Source: JBIKWN01 sp044376365
GTDB taxonomy: Bacteria; Bdellovibrionota_C; UBA2361; JBIKWN01
NCBI GenBank assembly: GCA_044376365.1
Contig: JBILLA010000110.1
Span: 1 to 8,428 of the forward strand
Length of the DNA: 8,428 nucleotides
Reading direction: 5' to 3'
The notes under the pieces are model-generated. The model did not search any database and was not told the origin of the DNA. It worked only from the letters and a program-made list of their open reading frames with translations. A program made the position numbers and the translations under genes. Numbering within the stretch: the first letter of the stretch is position 1; the number at the start of each line of letters is the position of its first letter. Positions 5,009-8,428 of this stretch are shown piece after piece.

Positions 5009-6460
5009 ATGGTCCAAACAACAGTAGATAAGAAAAAAACAACACCGCCCCTATCAACGGTATTCCCTCCTGACTTAGGTATCCTCATGAAGGCCCGTTT
5101 AGAGGCTGGACGTCGCAACATAAAACTACGCGATATCAGCAATATCATGCTACACGACCCAACATTGACTATGGAGTTCTTGCAGAGTGCAAACTCCACG
5201 ATGTTCAGTGGTGCACCAGCTATAGATCTAGATGCAGCTCTGATACGACTTGGTAGTGCCAGAGTTATTGTTGAACTTGGCGATATGTATCTACGTCCAC
5301 CAATGAAAGATGAAGCCGTAGCTGAAGTCTTTGATATTCTGCGCTATCAAAGCAGACGCGTCTCTATTGTCAGTCTTATTATCGCTTCGGCACTCAGACC
5401 ACAGCTTTCCATGGCAGCACGCATTGCAGGATTGCTGTCCGAAGCTGGACATATGGCATGTTTGCTTTCACTTGGTACAACGTATGTAGAGATACTCAAA
5501 CAACATAAGAGAAAGAACTTACCATACCGATTGGAGAAAGATCACAAACTTGATCTTGATACGATTCGTTATAAATACCTTAAGTCAAAAGGTATACCAG
5601 ATAAACTTATGGCTCCCTTTGAGCTTGATTCAAAGCTCAAATCACCGGGTGATGTTGACCTTCGTTACTGCGTTCGTTCAGCGATGGCTATTGTCGATGC
5701 ATATGATAACGGAAAATTCGAAAGCTATAATCCATCACAGCCGCTGCCAAGTCATGTAGAGTTGCGTCTGCTCAAACTGACACCGATTCAACATGAACGA
5801 CTCTATAAAATTCTTGGTGAATACCTCAAGAAAACTGCAGAGCAAGAAGCACCTGAAGGGGCAAGCTTACTTATTAACTCTACTGAAGTTGATGATACGA
5901 TTGATTTAAGTGACGCAATTGATGATCCACTGAAAGTTCCGCACTATCCTGTCACAACAGTAAAACCGGCGAGCCGCGCGCAGTTAGAAGATTTCTTCTC
6001 AGTCTGTGAAAGTGCTATGAACGAAGAGCAGCTAAAAGTATCAGCACTCGAATCGCTGTCTCGAAGCGGATTTTTTACCCGTACAGCTATCGTTCGTGTG
6101 CCTTCGCAAAGTAATCATGCACAGATTGATCAATCACTAGGATTTGAGCCTCCACTCGGTTCAACCATTGAAATAGCTGACCCACTTTCTCCGTTCAATC
6201 TTTTTCGTCTTGATATAAAGTCATTTAACTCAAAATCAAAAGCGACAAAGACTCCCTTTGGCACTTCTGCCTTCGCTATAGGGCCAGTAGCTCTTCTTCC
6301 AAACGGCGAAAAAATACTTTTGTATGCTGACGCAGCACCACGAGCTGGACTGAATATGGATTGTCGTGGAGCTTTTCGACTTGCGATGAACATGCTCGTC
6401 TCAAAGTTTGAGATATTTAGAGCTAACGAGAAAGAAGCTGCTGTTATGACAGAAAGGTAA
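5009..6460 (+). CDS. HDOD-domain protein with C-terminal GAF-like region
   Basis: HDOD proteins are non-hydrolytic relatives of HD phosphohydrolases that act as scaffolds in bacterial signalling, motility and stress control. Numbered from TTG 4994 (ATG 5009 is residue 6), the HDOD domain covers about residues 20-230. It starts with a Pro-Pro entry (FPPDLGILMKARLEAG), followed by the hallmark HDPTLTMEFLQSANSTMF (54-71), AALIRLGSARVIVEL (81-95) and the HD-position text AGLLSEAGHMACLL (135-148). The catalytic HD pair is absent, as expected. Residues 285-325 are an acidic, Asp/Thr-rich linker. Residues 330-480 alternate hydrophobic strands (FFTRTAIVRV, AFAIGPVALL, KILLYADA) like the GAF-type domain found in some HDOD proteins; this part is less certain. 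TTG 4994 has AAGAG six bases upstream, while ATG 5009 has none. The 3' end overlaps the converging lipoprotein gene by 17 bp. Confidence 0.85.
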   Translation: MVQTTVDKKKTTPPLSTVFPPDLGILMKARLEAGRRNIKLRDISNIMLHDPTLTMEFLQSANSTMFSGAPAIDLDAALIRLGSARVIVELGDMYLRPPMKDEAVAEVFDILRYQSRRVSIVSLIIASALRPQLSMAARIAGLLSEAGHMACLLSLGTTYVEILKQHKRKNLPYRLEKDHKLDLDTIRYKYLKSKGIPDKLMAPFELDSKLKSPGDVDLRYCVRSAMAIVDAYDNGKFESYNPSQPLPSHVELRLLKLTPIQHERLYKILGEYLKKTAEQEAPEGASLLINSTEVDDTIDLSDAIDDPLKVPHYPVTTVKPASRAQLEDFFSVCESAMNEEQLKVSALESLSRSGFFTRTAIVRVPSQSNHAQIDQSLGFEPPLGSTIEIADPLSPFNLFRLDIKSFNSKSKATKTPFGTSAFAIGPVALLPNGEKILLYADAAPRAGLNMDCRGAFRLAMNMLVSKFEIFRANEKEAAVMTER

Positions 6461-6914
6461 CTTCGATTCTCATAGGCTTACCATCTCGGCGGATCTCAAT
6501 AGAACTTTTCTCTTGCATACGCAAAAGCTGCAGATAGTTATAGAACTGTTGTGTTGACTGCACGACATAATCATGAGCTGCGACCAGTACATCTGCATTC
6601 TTGAGCCCAATAGTTGCAGCAACAGAACCCGGTCTCACATTAAAGACTCGATACTCAGGTGATGCAGGTGCTTGAGCTGCACTTGTAACGAGCGGTACAA
6701 TTCGCACGTTTGCAGCACCACGTCCAGTTTCAAGCGCACGAGCAAGTTGATCCTTTGATACATTGAGGGTAATGGTCTCGATACCGGCAGGTACTGGTCG
6801 TATACTGGCAATTGAAACTGGTTCAACTGACTGCACTGTAGAGGAACAGCCAATGGCACCTCCGATGAAGAACAAGACGAGTGACAAGGAGAATCGTTTA
6901 TGTAGTTTCATCAT
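6444..6914 (-). CDS. PDZ-domain lipoprotein (GspC C-terminal-like)
   Basis: Predicted envelope lipoprotein of 156 residues. From ATG 6914, a basic start (MMKLHKR) leads into a hydrophobic core and the lipobox GGAIGC, followed by SSTVQSVEP. After cleavage the Cys would be lipidated. No Asp follows the Cys, which by the E. coli rule suggests outer-membrane sorting. The C-terminal half is PDZ-like: YRVFNVRPGSVAATIGLKNADVLVA (carboxylate-loop region), then QQFYNYLQLLR and SSIEIRRDGKPMRIEVTF. This resembles the PDZ of type II secretion protein GspC (typically 'FNVRPGS...GLKNGDV'), although there is no GspC HR domain. ATG 6914 overlaps the gmk TGA as ATGA and has GGA 8 nt upstream, so I prefer it over TTG 6929. 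It is the last gene of yicC-gmk-lipoprotein. Partner and function are unknown; a client- or peptidoglycan-associated scaffold is inference. Confidence 0.85.
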   Translation of the reverse strand: MMKLHKRFSLSLVLFFIGGAIGCSSTVQSVEPVSIASIRPVPAGIETITLNVSKDQLARALETGRGAANVRIVPLVTSAAQAPASPEYRVFNVRPGSVAATIGLKNADVLVAAHDYVVQSTQQFYNYLQLLRMQEKSSIEIRRDGKPMRIEVTFLS

Positions 6915-7576
6915 GACCCTATTCCACAAATATTTTTTAACACAGACGAATCCAACCGTCTGAGCTTTGCCCTCTCAGCCGCGACAATACTCATCACTGC
7001 TTTGTACGCTTCTTCAAGATCATCATTAAGCACACAGTAATCAACTTGAAAACCAGACGCCTGTCCTGTATTGCTTGGATCAAGGAGCATCTGAAATTCA
7101 GCTTTACTCGTAGCAAGTCGCCGTTCAATTTCTTCAGCAGTACTACAACCACGATTGATGATACGTTGCTTAAGCTCATCGATACTTGGGGGAATGAGAA
7201 ATAGAGAAACGGTATGATAGGGGTATGAATTATAAAATGAGCGAGCACCCTTAATATCAATATCAAGAATCACATCAACACCAGCTAGCATTGCATCATC
7301 AAGGGTATCTTTGGGCGTCCCATACAGATTGCCATGTACCTCTTCCCACTCAAAAAACTCATCAAGCTGCACTCCTTCAAGGAATTCTTCTCGAGAGACA
7401 AAGTAATAGTGCTGGCCATGCACTTCATCAGCGCGAGGTGGTCGCGTCGTAATTGAGATGGAAGGAATCATGGTACCATCAAGGTCTTTAAGCAATCGCT
7501 TTGCCATGGTTGTCTTTCCGCTACCAGCTGGGCCGAGAAGGCAAAACAGAATTCCTTGACGTTTCAGTACACTCAT
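6911..7576 (-). CDS. gmk: Guanylate kinase
   Basis: Cytosolic essential enzyme that phosphorylates GMP (and dGMP) with ATP to GDP, linking purine salvage and synthesis to GTP. At 221 residues it is slightly longer than the usual ~205. The P-loop is GPAGSGKT (residues 15-22). The GMP-binding segment SISITTRPPRADEVHGQHYYF (39-59) carries the conserved TTR.PR and the Tyr pair. EWEEVHGNLYGT (76-87) supplies GMP contacts and the Tyr of the NMP site. DVILDIDIKGA (101-111) is the Walker-B-like strand, and the lid arginines are in IINRG...EIERRL (138-153). The last ~20 residues (RRLDSSVLKNICGIGS) extend beyond the typical end. ATG 7576 lies 8 bp after the yicC stop, with AGGTG overlapping that stop codon, so translation is probably coupled. 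Its TGA overlaps the next ATG. Confidence 0.97.
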   Translation of the reverse strand: MSVLKRQGILFCLLGPAGSGKTTMAKRLLKDLDGTMIPSISITTRPPRADEVHGQHYYFVSREEFLEGVQLDEFFEWEEVHGNLYGTPKDTLDDAMLAGVDVILDIDIKGARSFYNSYPYHTVSLFLIPPSIDELKQRIINRGCSTAEEIERRLATSKAEFQMLLDPSNTGQASGFQVDYCVLNDDLEEAYKAVMSIVAAERAKLRRLDSSVLKNICGIGS

Positions 7577-7584
7577 AAAGACAC

Positions 7585-8428
7585 CTATTCGATATTTTGC
7601 ACCTGTTCACGTATTTTTTCGAGTGTCGATTTCGCTTCAAGAACAGCAGCAACAATTTCGATATCAGTACTCTTGGAACCTATCGTATTCCACTCACGAC
7701 CAAGTTCTTGGCAAAGAAAATCAAGTTCGCGACCGATGCGCCCGCCGAGAGAGAGTTTTTTCTCGAATTGAACAAGATGTGCAGCAAGCCTGGTTATCTC
7801 TTCGGTTATGTCTGAACGTTCACAAAGATAAAACACTTCCTGCACTAAACGAGACTCATCGACCTGATGTTGGTCTCCTAGCGCTTGTCGCACTTTATCA
7901 GTCAGCGTTGAGAGGAGCGATGGCTTTATCTGTTGATGTCGAAATCGAACGGATTCAAGGCTGAGCGCCATGGCGGCACGAAGAGTCTCAAGCGCATGAG
8001 ACAGCTGCAACCCCTCGTCGGCACGAGAGCGAATCAGTTCATCAAGCGCAATTCGAAAAGAATCACTGCAAATATCTTTATTAGTATCCTGCGCTTCAAA
8101 CTGATCGAGATCTCTTGAAAGTACTCCGGGTTGACTTAATAAAAATGAAAGCTCTGAGGAAGAGATCGCATATCCTTGCGCAATCGCTTCATTGGTCGCA
8201 GTACGGTATGACTCAAGATATCGAAAAAGAAGATCTCGATTTAAAAGCGATGTATTGAGTTCGCTGTGTTCACGCTGAATAAGAGTTGTTCTGCTAATGG
8301 TAACATCAATCTTTCCCCTCCCAAGCATTTGCGAGACATGCTTTCGAATCATTGGCTCAATAGAGGCAAGCTCGCGAGGAAGCTTTACCTGCACGTCGAG
8401 GAATCGCTGATTGAGAGACTTAACTTCT
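7585..8428 (-). CDS. yicC: YicC/YloC family endoribonuclease; N-terminus outside window
   Basis: YicC-family proteins are oligomeric endoribonucleases that act on structured RNAs. About 280 C-terminal residues of a ~290-aa protein are present. The open frame runs past the GTG at 8394 to the right edge with the conserved text EVKSLNQRFLDVQVKLPREL, so that GTG is internal. The N-terminal YicC domain continues with EPMIRKHVSQMLGRGKIDVTI. The C-terminal DUF1808 domain ends with the family signature GGRIGRELDFLCQELGREWNTIGSK, then DIEIVAAVLEAKSTLEKIREQVQNIE, an almost textbook ending. Only the first ~12-15 residues (normally MI.SMTGFG...) are missing. Eight bases separate its TAG from gmk, the usual yicC-gmk operon order. 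In many proteobacteria rpoZ follows gmk; here the lipoprotein takes that place. Active-site residues cannot be named with confidence from this partial sequence. Confidence 0.95.
   Translation of the reverse strand, partial: EVKSLNQRFLDVQVKLPRELASIEPMIRKHVSQMLGRGKIDVTISRTTLIQREHSELNTSLLNRDLLFRYLESYRTATNEAIAQGYAISSSELSFLLSQPGVLSRDLDQFEAQDTNKDICSDSFRIALDELIRSRADEGLQLSHALETLRAAMALSLESVRFRHQQIKPSLLSTLTDKVRQALGDQHQVDESRLVQEVFYLCERSDITEEITRLAAHLVQFEKKLSLGGRIGRELDFLCQELGREWNTIGSKSTDIEIVAAVLEAKSTLEKIREQVQNIE

Overview
The window comes from a Gram-negative bacterium with a moderately AT-rich genome. The supports are a lipobox lipoprotein carrying a GspC-like PDZ domain, a proteobacterial-style yicC-gmk pair, and an HDOD signalling protein. 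I cannot fix the lineage from sequence alone. A proteobacterial or 'deltaproteobacteria-like' group is my best guess, but this is inference.

Layout, left to right. (1) The 3' end of dabA (inorganic carbon uptake, UPF0753/DUF2309) enters from the left edge and ends at 628. (2) A reverse-strand fragment of a transposase N-terminus (679-945) carries an in-frame stop and is a pseudogene. (3) An unrecognised, AT-rich 293-aa gene (1141-2022) has its stop codon almost touching the left end of an IS3-family element. (4) The IS (about 2025-3244) has imperfect terminal inverted repeats, an orfA broken by TAG at codon 5, and an orfB with an intact DD(35)E triad. (5) A second AT-rich stretch holds an unrecognised ~175-aa gene (3579-4106). 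It overlaps a short downstream reading frame that looks frameshifted (4099-4274). (6) A small three-helix membrane protein of DUF5658 type follows (4484-4885). (7) Next is an HDOD-domain protein (5009-6460), preceded by a 25-bp near-perfect palindrome. (8) On the reverse strand, converging on the HDOD gene, is the compact operon yicC > gmk > PDZ lipoprotein. yicC runs off the right edge.

Reading: two conserved blocks, dabA on the left and DUF5658/HDOD/yicC-gmk on the right, are separated by roughly 3.6 kb of accessory DNA. That stretch holds two decayed transposable elements and two orphan genes of unknown function, and looks like a small insertion hot spot. The right block is housekeeping: GMP phosphorylation (Gmk), RNA turnover (YicC), an envelope lipoprotein translated by a 4-nt stop/start overlap with gmk, and a likely signalling scaffold (HDOD). 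I found no CRISPR array, rRNA, tRNA or complete novel defence system. The best candidates for something undescribed are the two orphan genes, above all the overlapping pair at 3579-4274.
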